Assembly (NCBI RefSeq): GCF_009857835.1
Contig: NZ_WWCL01000002.1
Span: 1,116,001-1,180,000 of the forward strand
Direction: 5' to 3'
DNA: 64,000 nucleotides
Source: Duganella fentianensis
Lineage (GTDB): Bacteria; Pseudomonadota; Gammaproteobacteria; Burkholderiales; Burkholderiaceae_D
A program made the position numbers and the translations under genes. This document shows, piece by piece, positions 24,005 through 32,942 of the stretch. The number at the start of each line of letters is the position of its first letter. Positions within the stretch are counted from its first letter, which is position 1. The notes under the pieces were generated by a model. It searched no databases. It saw only the letters and a list, made by a program, of their open reading frames with translations, and was not told the DNA's origin.

Positions 24005-24164
24005 TTTGCTGCCTTCCAATTTGCCATTTTCAACAACTCTTGATCCTACACGTAATTACATAAAGTACATACCTTAGTTTACCGAAAGTTTTGTGCAATC
24101 CTTTTGCCGGTAGGCGCCGATCGATAAATGCTGAAAACTCAAGCAGTCCATGGATGGGGCATTG

Positions 24165-24277
24165 TGTTAGAAAACGAACGATTTCTAACATCCATGCAGG
24201 TATACCTATATTCATGCCAGTAAATTAGGGTTTGCATTTTCTAACATACAGGTATATTCTAACAGTGTTTTCTAACA
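24165..24277 (+). promoter_or_regulatory. Resolvase res-like site
   Basis: Five copies of the unit TTTCTAACA or its reverse: TGTTAGAAA at 24165-24173 and TTTCTAACA at 24182-24190 form an inverted pair with an 8-base spacer; further units are at 24238-24246, 24256-24264 (ATTCTAACA) and 24269-24277. A palindrome AGGTATACCT lies at 24198-24207. Clustered inverted and direct units directly upstream of a resolvase gene are the usual layout of res subsites I-III. Confidence 0.75.
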
Positions 24278-24294
24278 CCTTAGCGGGACTCAGC

Positions 24295-24861
24295 ATGGCA
24301 ACCTTCGCATACGGACGTGTAAGCACAGCAGACCAGACCGCAGACAATCAACGCCTTGAGATCGAGAATGCCGGTCACAAGGTAGATTACTGGTTCCATG
24401 ACACCTTGAGCGGAAAGACCAGCGCCAGCCAGCGTCCTCAGTTCGCGGCAATGCTCAGCCAGATCCGGAATGGGGAAACACTGGTGGTGGCAAAGTTAGA
24501 TCGACTAGGCCGAGATGCCCAGGACGTGGGCGCGACAGTAAAGCTGCTGGCTGCTCGTAAGATCGCTGTAATAGTGCTGCAGCTCGGCAAACTGGATCTA
24601 ACCTCCCCCGCTGGCAAGTTGATGCTTACCATGCTTGCAGCCGTCGCGGAAATGGAACGAGATTTACTGGTAGAGCGGACGCAAGCAGGGCTAGCTCGTG
24701 CGAAGAACGAGGGCAAAACGTTGGGACGCCCATCGAAAACCACGGCGGCACAACGGGCCGAAATTGTCGCGAAGTATGCTGCAGGAGAAAGTGTCAGCGC
24801 CCTATCTCGGTTTTACAACGTATCGCGCGCCAACATCCTTGGCGTCGTCAAGCCAGCGTAA
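24295..24861 (+). CDS. Serine resolvase/invertase
   Basis: 188 residues from ATG 24295. Resolvase domain with catalytic Ser10 in AYGRVSTADQ, then KLDRLGRDAQD, the LTSPAGKLMLTMLAAVAEMERDLL region and a C-terminal helix-turn-helix (AAGESVSALSRFYNVSRANILG) for DNA binding. Full length for the Tn3 resolvase/DNA-invertase family. It would act on the TTCTAACA repeats just upstream, which also suggest autoregulation. In this element it may resolve dimers or invert a segment. Followed by a terminator. Confidence 0.92.
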   Translation: MATFAYGRVSTADQTADNQRLEIENAGHKVDYWFHDTLSGKTSASQRPQFAAMLSQIRNGETLVVAKLDRLGRDAQDVGATVKLLAARKIAVIVLQLGKLDLTSPAGKLMLTMLAAVAEMERDLLVERTQAGLARAKNEGKTLGRPSKTTAAQRAEIVAKYAAGESVSALSRFYNVSRANILGVVKPA

Positions 24862-24882
24862 CGCTAAGGATGTTGTCTCTTA

Positions 24883-24908
24883 AACCCAACTACGCGTTGG
24901 GTTTTTAT
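24883..24908 (+). terminator. Terminator after the resolvase
   Basis: Stem AACCCAAC (24883-24890), loop TACGC, GTTGGGTT (24896-24903), followed by T-rich sequence. Confidence 0.85.
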
Positions 24909-24962
24909 TGGTACGGGTGGTAATGCATCAACAGCAGATAAACCAGCATATCCGAGCATACG

Positions 24963-24983
24963 ATTTCCGTACTTTTTCCGTAC
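24963..24983 (+). repeat. Integrase arm-type repeats, right end
   Basis: ATTTCCGTAC (24963-24972) and TTTTTCCGTAC (24973-24983), matching the double unit at 6155-6176 in sequence and orientation. It lies 55 bases from the attR core. Confidence 0.65.
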
Positions 24984-24993
24984 AAAACAAAAA

Positions 24994-25028
24994 AGGCCTA
25001 CACCTAATCAGTGTAAGCCTTTGTTTTT
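24994..25028. terminator. Bidirectional terminator at the right end of the element
   Basis: Stem AGGCCTACAC (24994-25003) and GTGTAAGCCT (25011-25020) with one mismatch, 7-base loop, A-rich before and T-rich after. It can end tRNA-Val transcription on the minus strand. Confidence 0.7.
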
Positions 25029-25038
25029 ACTGGTATTC

Positions 25039-25086
25039 TTGGTGGGAAGTGCAAGTTTCGAACTTGCGACCCCTGCAGTGTGAATG
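25039..25086. repeat. attR core inside tRNA-Val
   Basis: Right copy of the 48-bp repeat shared with 6014-6061. It covers the 3' part of the intact tRNA gene, so integration kept the tRNA functional. Confidence 0.92.
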
Positions 25087-25114
25087 CAGTGCTCTACCCC
25101 TGAGCTAACCTCCC
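25040..25114 (-). tRNA. tRNA-Val (anticodon CAC)
   Basis: On the minus strand GGGAGGT pairs with ACTTCCC as acceptor stem (one G-T pair), D arm with AGCTCAGGGGTAGAGC, anticodon stem CTGCA/TGCAG with loop TTCACAC (anticodon CAC), T arm with GTTCGAA, and encoded ACCA end. All arms fold normally. The 3' part is the attachment site of the 19-kb element. Confidence 0.95.
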
Positions 25115-25170
25115 GAAGCGGGGCGTATTATGCCACACATTCGTCTTCCATGGAAGACAGATTTCGCCAA

Positions 25171-25890
25171 TCAGGCTGCCGGTGCCGGTGGCGTGGTCAG
25201 TGCCGTCCAGATGCACTGCCCTTTCACCGCCTTGTCCAACCCTGCCAGCGTTTCCTGATGGGCGGCCAGTTCCTCTTCCGATGCAGGCTGGAATATCACC
25301 TGCGCCAGCGGCACCACAGCCAGTTCTTCGCCGGCCACGGCCACTTCTTCCTCAACGTCCATGCCCAGGCTGTTCTGGCCACGCGTCATGGCCAGATACA
25401 CGTCGGCCAGCAATTCCGAGTCCAGCAGCGCGCCGTGCAGCTTACGGTGGGCATTCGAAATGCCATAGCGGTCGCACAGGGCATCGAGCGAATTGCGCTT
25501 ACCCGGATGCAGCTCCTTGGCATGCACCAGCGTATCGATCACCCCGTGGATATGAGTGGAGAAATCCGGCAATCCCAGTAACTGGAATTCGTGATTCAAA
25601 AAGCCCAGATCGAACGGTGCGTTATGGATGATGACTTCGGCACCCTGTATGTATTCGCGCAGATCATCCACGATCTGGGCGAACTTGGGCTTATCACTGA
25701 GGAACTCGGTGGTCAGGCCGTGGACGTTCAGCGCGCCCTCTTCCGAATCGCGCTCCGGATTAATATAGACGTGGAAGTTATTCCCCGTCAGCATACGGTT
25801 GACCAACTCCACGCAACCGATCTCGATGATGCGGTTGCCTAGCTTGGGATTGATACCGGTAGTTTCAGTATCGAGTACGATTTGACGCAT
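25171..25890 (-). CDS. dnaQ: DNA polymerase III epsilon subunit (3'-5' exonuclease)
   Basis: 239 residues, normal for DnaQ. Exo I has the catalytic pair Asp7/Glu9 in VLDTETTG; Exo II is in IIHNAPFDLGFLNHE; Exo III contains HGALLDSELLADVY. It proofreads for the replicative polymerase. It follows rnhA on the same strand with a 47-base gap, the order gloB, methyltransferase, rnhA, dnaQ being conserved from E. coli to betaproteobacteria. First host gene after tRNA-Val. Confidence 0.95.
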   Translation of the reverse strand: MRQIVLDTETTGINPKLGNRIIEIGCVELVNRMLTGNNFHVYINPERDSEEGALNVHGLTTEFLSDKPKFAQIVDDLREYIQGAEVIIHNAPFDLGFLNHEFQLLGLPDFSTHIHGVIDTLVHAKELHPGKRNSLDALCDRYGISNAHRKLHGALLDSELLADVYLAMTRGQNSLGMDVEEEVAVAGEELAVVPLAQVIFQPASEEELAAHQETLAGLDKAVKGQCIWTALTTPPAPAA

Positions 25891-25937
25891 AGTGATCCGT
25901 GATGACGACTGCTTGAACAGGAAGTATAACAGGCAGC

Positions 25938-26387
25938 CTAGCCGGCACGCGCCAGTTCGACGCCGCGGTTGGCCAGCATGTCGGCGCGTTCGTTACCGGG
26001 GTGGCCGTTGTGGCCGCGCACCCAGCGCCATTCCACCGTATGCAGCGCCTGCGCCGCATCGAGGGCCTTCCACAGATCGGCATTCTTGACCGGTTCCTTG
26101 GCTGCCGTCTTCCAGCCGCGCGCCTTCCAGCCGTGTATCCATTCGCTGATGCCCTTCTGCACATACTGGCTATCCGTATGCAGCGTCACCAGACAAGGGC
26201 GTTTGAGCGCCTGCAGCGCTTCGATCACGGCCTGCAACTCCATGCGGTTATTGGTGGTGTCATGTGCACCACCGCAGATCTCCTTTTCGGCCTCACCCGC
26301 GACCAGCAAAGCACCCCAGCCACCGATGCCGGGATTGCCCTTGCAGGCGCCATCCGTGTAGATCTCCACTTTGTCCATATTTTCCAT
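25938..26387 (-). CDS. rnhA: Ribonuclease HI
   Basis: 149 residues. The catalytic set is visible: Asp in [12 protein letters not shown], Glu in [12 protein letters not shown], Asp in [11 protein letters not shown] and the last Asp in [11 protein letters not shown]. It cuts RNA in RNA-DNA hybrids, including Okazaki primers. Start [13 protein letters not shown]; an inner ATG three codons on is equally possible. Six bases separate it from the upstream methyltransferase gene. Confidence 0.95.
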   Translation of the reverse strand: MENMDKVEIYTDGACKGNPGIGGWGALLVAGEAEKEICGGAHDTTNNRMELQAVIEALQALKRPCLVTLHTDSQYVQKGISEWIHGWKARGWKTAAKEPVKNADLWKALDAAQALHTVEWRWVRGHNGHPGNERADMLANRGVELARAG

Positions 26388-26393
26388 ACTGCT

Positions 26394-27158
26394 TTACCGC
26401 CTCTTATTCGTCGCCGGCACCACCGATGGTGCTGCCGCTGTTTTTCTGCTCCATGCCGGACCAATCAGGTGCATGCCTTTGACACGCTTGATCGCCTGCA
26501 CGATATATACGCCGCCCAGATAAGGCCACCAGCGCGGCCCCGCATTATCCATGAAGGCGTAGCGTTCCAGCCACTTCTGCGTGCGGCAGGCCGGTGCATA
26601 ACAGCCGAAGTGGCTGTGACTGGCCGTCATATTCAGTAATTTTAACCAGTCCTTCAGACGCGGCATAGAAATCAGCTCCTCCGTGCGGGGCAGAAAGCCG
26701 GTACCGCCGACCCGTCGCAGCACCTGGCGCGCGCCCCACAAACTGGCCGGATTGAAGCCGCAGATAATCACCTGCCCTTCCGGTATCAGCACGCGTTCCA
26801 CTTCACGCAGCACCTGATGGGGATCGGGCGAAAATTCCAGCACATGGGGTAGCACCACCAGATCCATAGACTGGGTCGCAAACGGCAGTTCTACCGGGTC
26901 GCAAGTGAGCGCCACGGCGCGGCGCGGCGCTTCGGCCAGCGTGCGCACTTTACGGTCGGCCAGAAACTTGTAGGGCATGCGATTGGCGGCCAATGCATCG
27001 AGTTGCGGCATGCCGATCTGCACGGCATTGAAACCAAATATATCAGCTGTCAAGTGGTCAAGCGTCTGCTGTTCCCATGCGCGCAGGTAGACACCGGCGG
27101 GCGTCTGCAGCCAGCCTTCCAGCGCTATAATGGATTTCTCCGAACCTGCTTTGTCCAT
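26394..27158 (-). CDS. Class I SAM methyltransferase (YafS-like)
   Basis: 254 residues. The usual SAM-binding region is followed by the acidic [29 protein letters not shown] block, characteristic of class I methyltransferases, then [16 protein letters not shown]. In E. coli the matching gene between gloB and rnhA is yafS, and gene order here is the same. Substrate unknown. It is transcribed divergently from gloB, with the start regions overlapping or within 20 bases, so the two promoters share DNA. Confidence 0.85.
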   Translation of the reverse strand: MDKAGSEKSIIALEGWLQTPAGVYLRAWEQQTLDHLTADIFGFNAVQIGMPQLDALAANRMPYKFLADRKVRTLAEAPRRAVALTCDPVELPFATQSMDLVVLPHVLEFSPDPHQVLREVERVLIPEGQVIICGFNPASLWGARQVLRRVGGTGFLPRTEELISMPRLKDWLKLLNMTASHSHFGCYAPACRTQKWLERYAFMDNAGPRWWPYLGGVYIVQAIKRVKGMHLIGPAWSRKTAAAPSVVPATNKRR

Positions 27159-27177
27159 GCCTAGCCTCTACGATCCA

Positions 27178-27984
27178 ATGACCCATTCTACCAAGCCCGT
27201 ACTTGATGTTCTGACGATCCCAGCCTTTCGCGACAACTACCTGTGGCTGATCCACGATGGCGTACATGCAGCTGCTGTCGACCCCGGTGATGCCCAGCCC
27301 ATACTTTCAGCCTTGCAGGCCCATGGCCTGAAGCTGACCGCCATTCTACTCACCCATCATCATGCTGACCATATCGGTGGCGTGGGCGAATTATTACAGC
27401 ATTATCCCGTGCCCGTGTACGGCCCTACCAATGAAAGCATAGACTGCGTCAGCCTGCCCGTGAGCGAAGGCAAGCAGATCGAAGTGCCGGGGCTGGATTT
27501 GCGGCTGAACGTGCTGGATGTGCCGGGCCACACCATGGGCCACATCGCGTATGTACGCCAGGGCGAAGGTGGCGCGGCAGGCTGGTTATTCTGCGGCGAC
27601 ACGCTGTTTGCCGGTGGCTGCGGACGACTGTTCGAAGGCACACCGGCGCAGATGATCAGCTCACTCGGAAAGCTGGCCGCACTGCCGGACGATACGCTGG
27701 TCTACTGCGCGCACGAATACACCTTGTCCAATCTGCGCTTTGCCCGCGTGGTGGAGCCCGATAATCTGGCGCTGCAGCAGCGCATCAAGGAAGAAACCGA
27801 TAAACGCGAGCACGATCTGCCCACGGTGCCTAGCACCATCGCTCTGGAGAAAGCGACCAATCCTTTCCTGCGCTATCGGGAAAAGAGTATCGCCGAACAG
27901 TTGCAGCGCGCCGGCAAGCTGGAAGGCAGCGATACGGCGCTGGCCACCTTCACGGCCTTGCGGCTGTGGAAGAACGAATTCTAG
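27178..27984 (+). CDS. gloB: Hydroxyacylglutathione hydrolase (glyoxalase II)
   Basis: 268 residues from ATG 27178; earlier starts at 27130 or 27157 would overlap the divergent gene more. The metallo-beta-lactamase metal site is [10 protein letters not shown], with further ligands in GHTMGHI and [13 protein letters not shown], and the C-terminal substrate-binding part [14 protein letters not shown] ... NPFLRYRE typical of glyoxalase II. It hydrolyses S-lactoylglutathione to lactate and glutathione in methylglyoxal detoxification. Confidence 0.94.
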   Translation: MTHSTKPVLDVLTIPAFRDNYLWLIHDGVHAAAVDPGDAQPILSALQAHGLKLTAILLTHHHADHIGGVGELLQHYPVPVYGPTNESIDCVSLPVSEGKQIEVPGLDLRLNVLDVPGHTMGHIAYVRQGEGGAAGWLFCGDTLFAGGCGRLFEGTPAQMISSLGKLAALPDDTLVYCAHEYTLSNLRFARVVEPDNLALQQRIKEETDKREHDLPTVPSTIALEKATNPFLRYREKSIAEQLQRAGKLEGSDTALATFTALRLWKNEF

Positions 27985-28014
27985 CCAGCCCCCGCATCAC
28001 CTTACGCAGCAATG

Positions 28015-28040
28015 AAAAACGGCCCCGCAGGGCCGTTTTT
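28015..28040. terminator. Bidirectional terminator between gloB and aceB
   Basis: Stem AAAAACGGCCC (28015-28025), loop CGCA, GGGCCGTTTTT (28030-28040); A and T runs on both sides serve both converging genes. Confidence 0.92.
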
Positions 28041-28048
28041 ATTGGGAC

Positions 28049-29647
28049 TTAGATCTCTTCGTACAGCGGCAGAGTCAGGAACTCGGCGAACTGGTCGGAA
28101 GTCGACATTTCTTCGAAGATCTCCGCAGCACGTACATAGGTCGGGCCGTCGCCGCCTGGCGCATCACGCTGCACTTTGGCCAGTTCTTCAGGGATCATGG
28201 CGCGTACCATGTCTGCGGTCACTTTGCGGCCATCTTCCAGCGTGCCTTTGCTGGAGCGTATCCACTGCCATACTTGCGAGCGGCTGATTTCGGCAGTCGC
28301 AGCATCTTCCATCAGGTTGTGGATAGGCACGCAACCATTGCCTGCCAGCCAGCTACCGAGATAGTGGATGCCGACGTTGATGTTGTAGCGCAGGCCGGCT
28401 TCCGTGATCGGCGCTTCCGGTTTGAAGTCCAGCAGTTCGGCCGCCGTCACTTCCACGTCAGGACGCTGTTTGTCGATCTGGTTAGGCTTGTCGCCCAGTA
28501 CTTTCTTGAACTCGGTCATGGCCAGCTCGACCAGGCCCGGGTGAGCCACCCAGCCGCCGTCGTAGCCGTCGGTGGCATCGCGCGCCTTGTCGTTGCGCAC
28601 GCCGCCCATGGCCACTTCGTTTTTCTCTGGGTCGTTTTTGATCGGGATCAGCGCGGCCATGCCGCCGATCGCAGGCGCATTGCGCTTGTGGCAGGTTTTC
28701 AGCAGCAGCAGAGCGTAAGCGCGCATGAACGGTGCCGTCATGGTGACTTTGGCGCGGTCGGCCAGGCAGAATTCCTTGTCCAGCTTGAACTTCTTGATGC
28801 AGGAGAAGATGTAGTCCCAGCGGCCAGCATTCAGGCCCGAGCTGTGCTCGCGCAGTTCGTACAGGATTTCGTCCATTTCGAAGGCGGCCAGAATGGTCTC
28901 GATCAGCACGGTCGCCTTGACGGTACCCTGTGACAGGCCCAGTTCGTTCTGGGTCATGACGAAGATGTCATTCCACAGGCGGGCTTCCAGATGCGATTCC
29001 ATCTTCGGCAGGTAGAAATAAGGACCGGCGCCACGGGCCAGCTGCTCTTTGGCGTTGTGGAACATGAACAGGGCGAAGTCGAAGATGCCGCCCGAGATGC
29101 GTTTGCCGTCTACCAGCACATGCTTTTCGTCCAGGTGCCAGCCGCGTGGACGCACAACCAGCGTCGCCACTTTGTCGTTCAGTTTGTACGATTTGCCATT
29201 CTGTTCCATGGCGATGGTGCCACGCACGGCATCGAACATATTGATCTGACCGTCGATCTGGTTTTCCCAGTTCGGGGTGTTGGAATCTTCGAAGTCGGTC
29301 ATGTAGCTGTCGGCGCCCGAGTTCAGGGCGTTGATGACCATCTTGCGATCGACCGGGCCGGTGATTTCTACACGGCGGCATTCCAGTGCTTTAGGAATCG
29401 GAGCTACTTTCCAGTCGCCAGCGCGGATGTGCGCGGTTTCTGGCAGGAAGTCAGGACGCTCGCCGGCATCCAGACGCTTGGCGCGCTCTACGCGCACGGC
29501 CAGCAGTTGCTGACGACGGGATTCGAATTCGCGCGACAGCTTGGCCACCAGTGCCAGAGCTTCGCTGGTCAGGATGTTTTCGTAGCCCGGCTTGATTTTG
29601 CCGGTGATTTCCATGCCTGCTGGCAGAGTGAGGGTGGACTGCGTCAT
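28049..29647 (-). CDS. aceB: Malate synthase A
   Basis: 532 residues from ATG 29647, with GGAGAGAAG just upstream; an earlier in-frame start lacks such a site. Contains the family signature [17 protein letters not shown], and [15 protein letters not shown]. Length matches malate synthase A. It condenses glyoxylate and acetyl-CoA to malate in the glyoxylate shunt. The isocitrate lyase gene is not in the window. A LysR gene is divergent 200 bases away and could regulate it. Confidence 0.95.
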   Translation of the reverse strand: MTQSTLTLPAGMEITGKIKPGYENILTSEALALVAKLSREFESRRQQLLAVRVERAKRLDAGERPDFLPETAHIRAGDWKVAPIPKALECRRVEITGPVDRKMVINALNSGADSYMTDFEDSNTPNWENQIDGQINMFDAVRGTIAMEQNGKSYKLNDKVATLVVRPRGWHLDEKHVLVDGKRISGGIFDFALFMFHNAKEQLARGAGPYFYLPKMESHLEARLWNDIFVMTQNELGLSQGTVKATVLIETILAAFEMDEILYELREHSSGLNAGRWDYIFSCIKKFKLDKEFCLADRAKVTMTAPFMRAYALLLLKTCHKRNAPAIGGMAALIPIKNDPEKNEVAMGGVRNDKARDATDGYDGGWVAHPGLVELAMTEFKKVLGDKPNQIDKQRPDVEVTAAELLDFKPEAPITEAGLRYNINVGIHYLGSWLAGNGCVPIHNLMEDAATAEISRSQVWQWIRSSKGTLEDGRKVTADMVRAMIPEELAKVQRDAPGGDGPTYVRAAEIFEEMSTSDQFAEFLTLPLYEEI

Positions 29648-29847
29648 GTGCTTCTCTCCGAAAGAAAATATTAACAACCAGACTAATTATATGCATGCGC
29701 CCCAGTGTTGCACGGCTTTGTTTTTAGTGTGCAGACTCAGTTACGCCCCGATATGTTTTACAGTATATTCACTAATAAGTTATGCAAACAAGACTAATAA
29801 TCACTTCATCTATGCGTTTTTCTCACAAATAACAGGTTGATGTATCC

Positions 29848-30759
29848 ATGGGTCAATTCAGACAGATTTCCACCTTCGTCGAGGTGGTTTCCAAGGGCAG
29901 TCTCTCGGCAGCCGCCCGCGCCGAGGGCATAGCGCCGGCCATGATAGGCCGCCGCCTCGATGCGCTGGAAAGCCGCCTCGGTGTGAAGTTATTGCAACGC
30001 ACCACCCGCAAACTTGCCCTCACCAATGAGGGCGCCGCCTTTCTGGAAGACTGCCAGCGCATACTGACGGAACTGGAAGAGGCGGAATCCGCCGTGGCCG
30101 AGCGTAGCGCGCACGCCACGGGCCACCTGATGATTTCCGCGCCCGCCGGTTTCGGCCGCCAGCACGTGGCGCCCCTGATCCCCTCGTTCCTGGCCGAGCA
30201 CCGCGATGTCAGCATCACGCTGAATATGAGCGACCGCGTGGTCGACATCGTGGGCGAAGGCATCGACGTGGCGATCCGCATCGCCAGCCTGTCCGATTCC
30301 AGTCTGGTCAGCGTCAAGCTGGCCGACAACGAGCGCGTGGTAGTGGGCGCACCCTCGTATCTGAAACGGCACGGGGTACCGCAGACGCTGGCCGATCTTT
30401 CTAAACACAACTGCCTGGCCATCAGCAGCGAAGGCAGCCAGCGCGGCTGGACCTTCCGCGAAAACGGCAAGAATGTGGTGCTGAAAGTGGCGGGCAATAT
30501 GGGCAGCAATGATGGCCAGGTACTGCACGACTGGGCGCTGGCCGGCAAGGGGCTGGCCTGGCGCTCGATGTGGGAAGTGGGCAATGAAATTGCCGAGGGC
30601 AAGCTGCAGACGGTGCTGGACCAGCATTCGGCGCCGGGCAACGATATCTACGCCGTGTTTGCCCAGCGCCGCCACCTGCCGCTGCGCATACGGGCTTTCG
30701 TGGATTTTCTGCGCCACACATATGCCCAGCCGGAATACTGGCGCAAGACCGGCAAATAG
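29848..30759 (+). CDS. LysR-family transcriptional regulator
   Basis: 303 residues. N-terminal HTH (FVEVVSKGSLSAAARAEGIAPAMIGRRLDALE ... LLQRTTRKLALTNEG) followed by the substrate-binding domain from about residue 90. Divergent from aceB with a 200-base AT-rich gap, the classical position of a LysR regulator and its target, but the effector is unknown. Followed by a strong terminator. Confidence 0.9.
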   Translation: MGQFRQISTFVEVVSKGSLSAAARAEGIAPAMIGRRLDALESRLGVKLLQRTTRKLALTNEGAAFLEDCQRILTELEEAESAVAERSAHATGHLMISAPAGFGRQHVAPLIPSFLAEHRDVSITLNMSDRVVDIVGEGIDVAIRIASLSDSSLVSVKLADNERVVVGAPSYLKRHGVPQTLADLSKHNCLAISSEGSQRGWTFRENGKNVVLKVAGNMGSNDGQVLHDWALAGKGLAWRSMWEVGNEIAEGKLQTVLDQHSAPGNDIYAVFAQRRHLPLRIRAFVDFLRHTYAQPEYWRKTGK

Positions 30760-30791
30760 ACTGTACCGCGCCAGGCGCGCGGGCAAAAAAA

Positions 30792-30818
30792 AAATCCTCG
30801 GGAACCGAGGATTTCTTA
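30792..30818. terminator. Terminator between the LysR gene and cspA
   Basis: Stem AAATCCTCGG (30792-30801), loop GAA, CCGAGGATTT (30805-30814), with A-run before and T-rich sequence after; serves both converging genes. Confidence 0.88.
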
Positions 30819-30837
30819 TTTCGTTTGATTCAGCGTA

Positions 30838-31041
30838 TTACAGTGGCTGAATGTTCGAAGCTTGCTTGCCCTTAGGACCAGCGGTCACCTCAAAAGAAAC
30901 GCGTTGGTTCTCTTGCAGCGACTTGAAGCCTGCGGTCTGAATCGCCGAGAAGTGAGCGAACAGATCTTCGCCGCCTTCGTCAGGGGTGATAAAGCCGAAG
31001 CCCTTCGAGTCATTGAACCATTTTACGATACCAGTTGCCAT
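30838..31041 (-). CDS. cspA: Cold-shock protein
   Basis: 67 residues from ATG 31041, with AGGAAT upstream. Single CSD domain: RNP1 [11 protein letters not shown] and RNP2 DLFAHFSAI. Binds single-stranded RNA and DNA as an RNA chaperone. The 250 bases upstream contain no gene and may hold a long 5' leader, as is usual for csp genes. The symbol marks the family; which paralogue it is cannot be told. Confidence 0.93.
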   Translation of the reverse strand: MATGIVKWFNDSKGFGFITPDEGGEDLFAHFSAIQTAGFKSLQENQRVSFEVTAGPKGKQASNIQPL

Positions 31042-31305
31042 TACAATTCCTATTTCAGTTAAGTTGGGCTTGCGCCCGTGATATCGTTTGAGGCAAGAAG
31101 AAAAACAGCGAAACTGCACTACTCTTGAATCTAAACGATGCCGCATTATACCCATTTACTCGAGAAAAGCACGTTTTCGCCAAAATAAATGCCAACTCGC
31201 GTCTTTTTTGGTAGAAAACCCGCGTAACTCAGGGTGTGAGTACAACTATAGACAAGAATTTACTTGGTGATTTGAGCTAGATCAATCGCTAGTCTCACTC
31301 TCATG

Positions 31306-31665
31306 TCACCCGTAAACGTTCGCCTTGGGATCACGCGCAGCCCAGCGCAGATACTGCTCCACCTGAGGCGGTATCGCCGGCCAGCCGCTGCCATCCTGCA
31401 TCGTCATGCGCAATTGCTGCTCGATGCGGCGCGCCTGCTGGCCCAGCATGGCATAACCAAAAGTCGCCGCCGAGCCGGCCACGCTGTGCAGCGACTCATG
31501 CAGCGCCGTCAGCTGCTCGGCTGTGGGCGTGGCGCCGCTTGCCACACAGGCCGCCAGCGCGGACTCGATCTTTTCCAGCATGCCGGGCAGCTGCGCGACG
31601 AAGCGCGCATTCAATGCCTCCAGCCGCGCACGGAACTCCGCTTCTGCCGACACCGGGTCCGCCAT
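31306..31665 (-). CDS. Hpt (histidine phosphotransfer) domain protein
   Basis: 119 residues. ATG 31665 overlaps the upp stop (TAATG); the longer frame is shadow. The motif LHESLHSVAGSAATFGY contains the phosphorylatable His of Hpt domains. It would relay phosphate in a multi-step two-component system; no kinase is adjacent. Translational coupling to upp is probably accidental. Confidence 0.85.
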   Translation of the reverse strand: MADPVSAEAEFRARLEALNARFVAQLPGMLEKIESALAACVASGATPTAEQLTALHESLHSVAGSAATFGYAMLGQQARRIEQQLRMTMQDGSGWPAIPPQVEQYLRWAARDPKANVYG

Positions 31666-32315
31666 TACTTGGTGCCGAAGATACGGTCGCCCGCGTCGCC
31701 CAGACCGGGCACGATATAGGCGTGATCGTTGAGGTGGGAATCCAGCGAAGCGCAATAGATCTTCACGCCCGGATGGGATTTCTGGAACACGGTAATGCCT
31801 TCCGGCGCAGCGACCAGCGCGAGGAAAATGATCTGGTCGTCCTTGACGCCGCGCGATTTCAGCACGTCCACCGCGTGCACGGCCGAATTACCGGTCGCCA
31901 CCATCGGGTCGCACAGGATGAAAGTACGCTCGGCCAGATCGGGCAGACGCACCAGATATTCCACCGGCTGGTGGGTTTCCGGGTCGCGGAACACGCCGAT
32001 GTGACCGACACGGGCCGATGGCACCAGATTCAGCAGGCCATCGCTCATGCCTATGCCGGCGCGCAGGATAGGCACAATCGCCAGCTTTTTACCGGCGATG
32101 ACAGGTGCATCGATGGTCATCAGCGGGGTTTCGATGGTGCGGGTGGTCAATGGCAGATCGCGGGTGATCTCGTAGCCCATCAGCAGGGTGATTTCTTTCA
32201 GCAGTTCGCGGAAAGTACGGGTCGAGGTATCTTTTTCCCGCATGTGGCTCAGCTTGTGCTGGATCAGCGGGTGGTCAGTGATAAACAGATTAGGGAAGCG
32301 CGGATCTTGTTTCAT
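31665..32315 (-). CDS. upp: Uracil phosphoribosyltransferase
   Basis: 216 residues. Has the PRPP loop [18 protein letters not shown] and the uracil-binding [12 protein letters not shown] ending. Makes UMP from uracil and PRPP in pyrimidine salvage. Starts [11 protein letters not shown]. Overlaps the Hpt gene by one base. Confidence 0.95.
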   Translation of the reverse strand: MKQDPRFPNLFITDHPLIQHKLSHMREKDTSTRTFRELLKEITLLMGYEITRDLPLTTRTIETPLMTIDAPVIAGKKLAIVPILRAGIGMSDGLLNLVPSARVGHIGVFRDPETHQPVEYLVRLPDLAERTFILCDPMVATGNSAVHAVDVLKSRGVKDDQIIFLALVAAPEGITVFQKSHPGVKIYCASLDSHLNDHAYIVPGLGDAGDRIFGTK

Positions 32316-32348
32316 TGTGGATTCTTTCTTGAAGTACCGCTCATTATA

Positions 32349-32942
32349 CTAGGGCTGCGGGCCTAAAAACATGCTCACGGCTTCCTCTGCAATCTGGTCC
32401 AGATTCAGGCCCTGCCCCGGTTTGTACCAGAGCACGCTGTAATTGATAGCGCCCATGAGCAGTAAGCGCGCCACCGCACTATCGCTGCGCAGCAAGCCGG
32501 CCGCCAGCAGTTCACTCACCACATCCTGCCACAGCTGATCATAACGGTCGCGCAAAACCTGTACCCGTACGCGCAGCTCGGGCGTCAGGCGGCGCCAGTC
32601 ATACAGCAGCACGGGTATGAAATCATGGCCCTCGCCCAGCACGATTTCCAGATGGGCGCGTACCAGCGCCTGAAACTTTTCGCGTGGCGCCATGGCGCTT
32701 TCCGCAATCGCTTCCGCCGCCGGCAGGCCGGCCGTCAAACCTTCCTCCATCACGGCCGCGAGTATTTCCTGCTTGCTTTTGAAATGGTAGAACGGGCTAC
32801 CGGAACGCATGCCCACAGCCTCGGCGATGTCGCGCGTGGTGGTGCCGTCAAAGCCCCGTTCGCGGAACAGCCGCGCTGCCACCCGCACCAGATCGGCACG
32901 CCGATTATCTACTGCTACCGTTTGATTCATCCACTTTTCCAC
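32349..32942 (-). CDS. TetR-family regulator
   Basis: 197 residues (a start at MNQTV is also possible). N-terminal HTH RVAARLFRERGFDGTTTRDIAEAVGMRSGSPFYHFKSKQEIL is typical; the C-terminal part is the ligand-binding helical domain. It ends directly before the aidB-like gene start is reached from the other side, i.e. the TetR gene follows aidB with no gap, so both are one unit. A perfect 20-bp palindrome lies in the divergent promoter region at 34729-34748, a likely operator. It probably represses acyl-CoA genes and responds to an acyl-CoA. Confidence 0.88.
   Translation of the reverse strand: MEKWMNQTVAVDNRRADLVRVAARLFRERGFDGTTTRDIAEAVGMRSGSPFYHFKSKQEILAAVMEEGLTAGLPAAEAIAESAMAPREKFQALVRAHLEIVLGEGHDFIPVLLYDWRRLTPELRVRVQVLRDRYDQLWQDVVSELLAAGLLRSDSAVARLLLMGAINYSVLWYKPGQGLNLDQIAEEAVSMFLGPQP

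Larger units (their letters stand above)
6014..25086. mobile_element. Phage-derived integrative element in tRNA-Val (about 19 kb)
   Basis: Bounded by a perfect 48-bp direct repeat, 6014-6061 and 25039-25086; the right copy is the 3' part of an intact tRNA-Val gene and the left copy is its duplicate. A tyrosine integrase starts 129 bases inside the left repeat. GC content is visibly lower than in the host genes to the right. The gene set is phage-like (replication, helicase, virion-like proteins, small-terminase-like protein) but no portal, capsid, tail or full large terminase is present. It also carries two serine recombinases. It may be a phage satellite or a prophage that lost its structural block. 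Confidence 0.9.
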
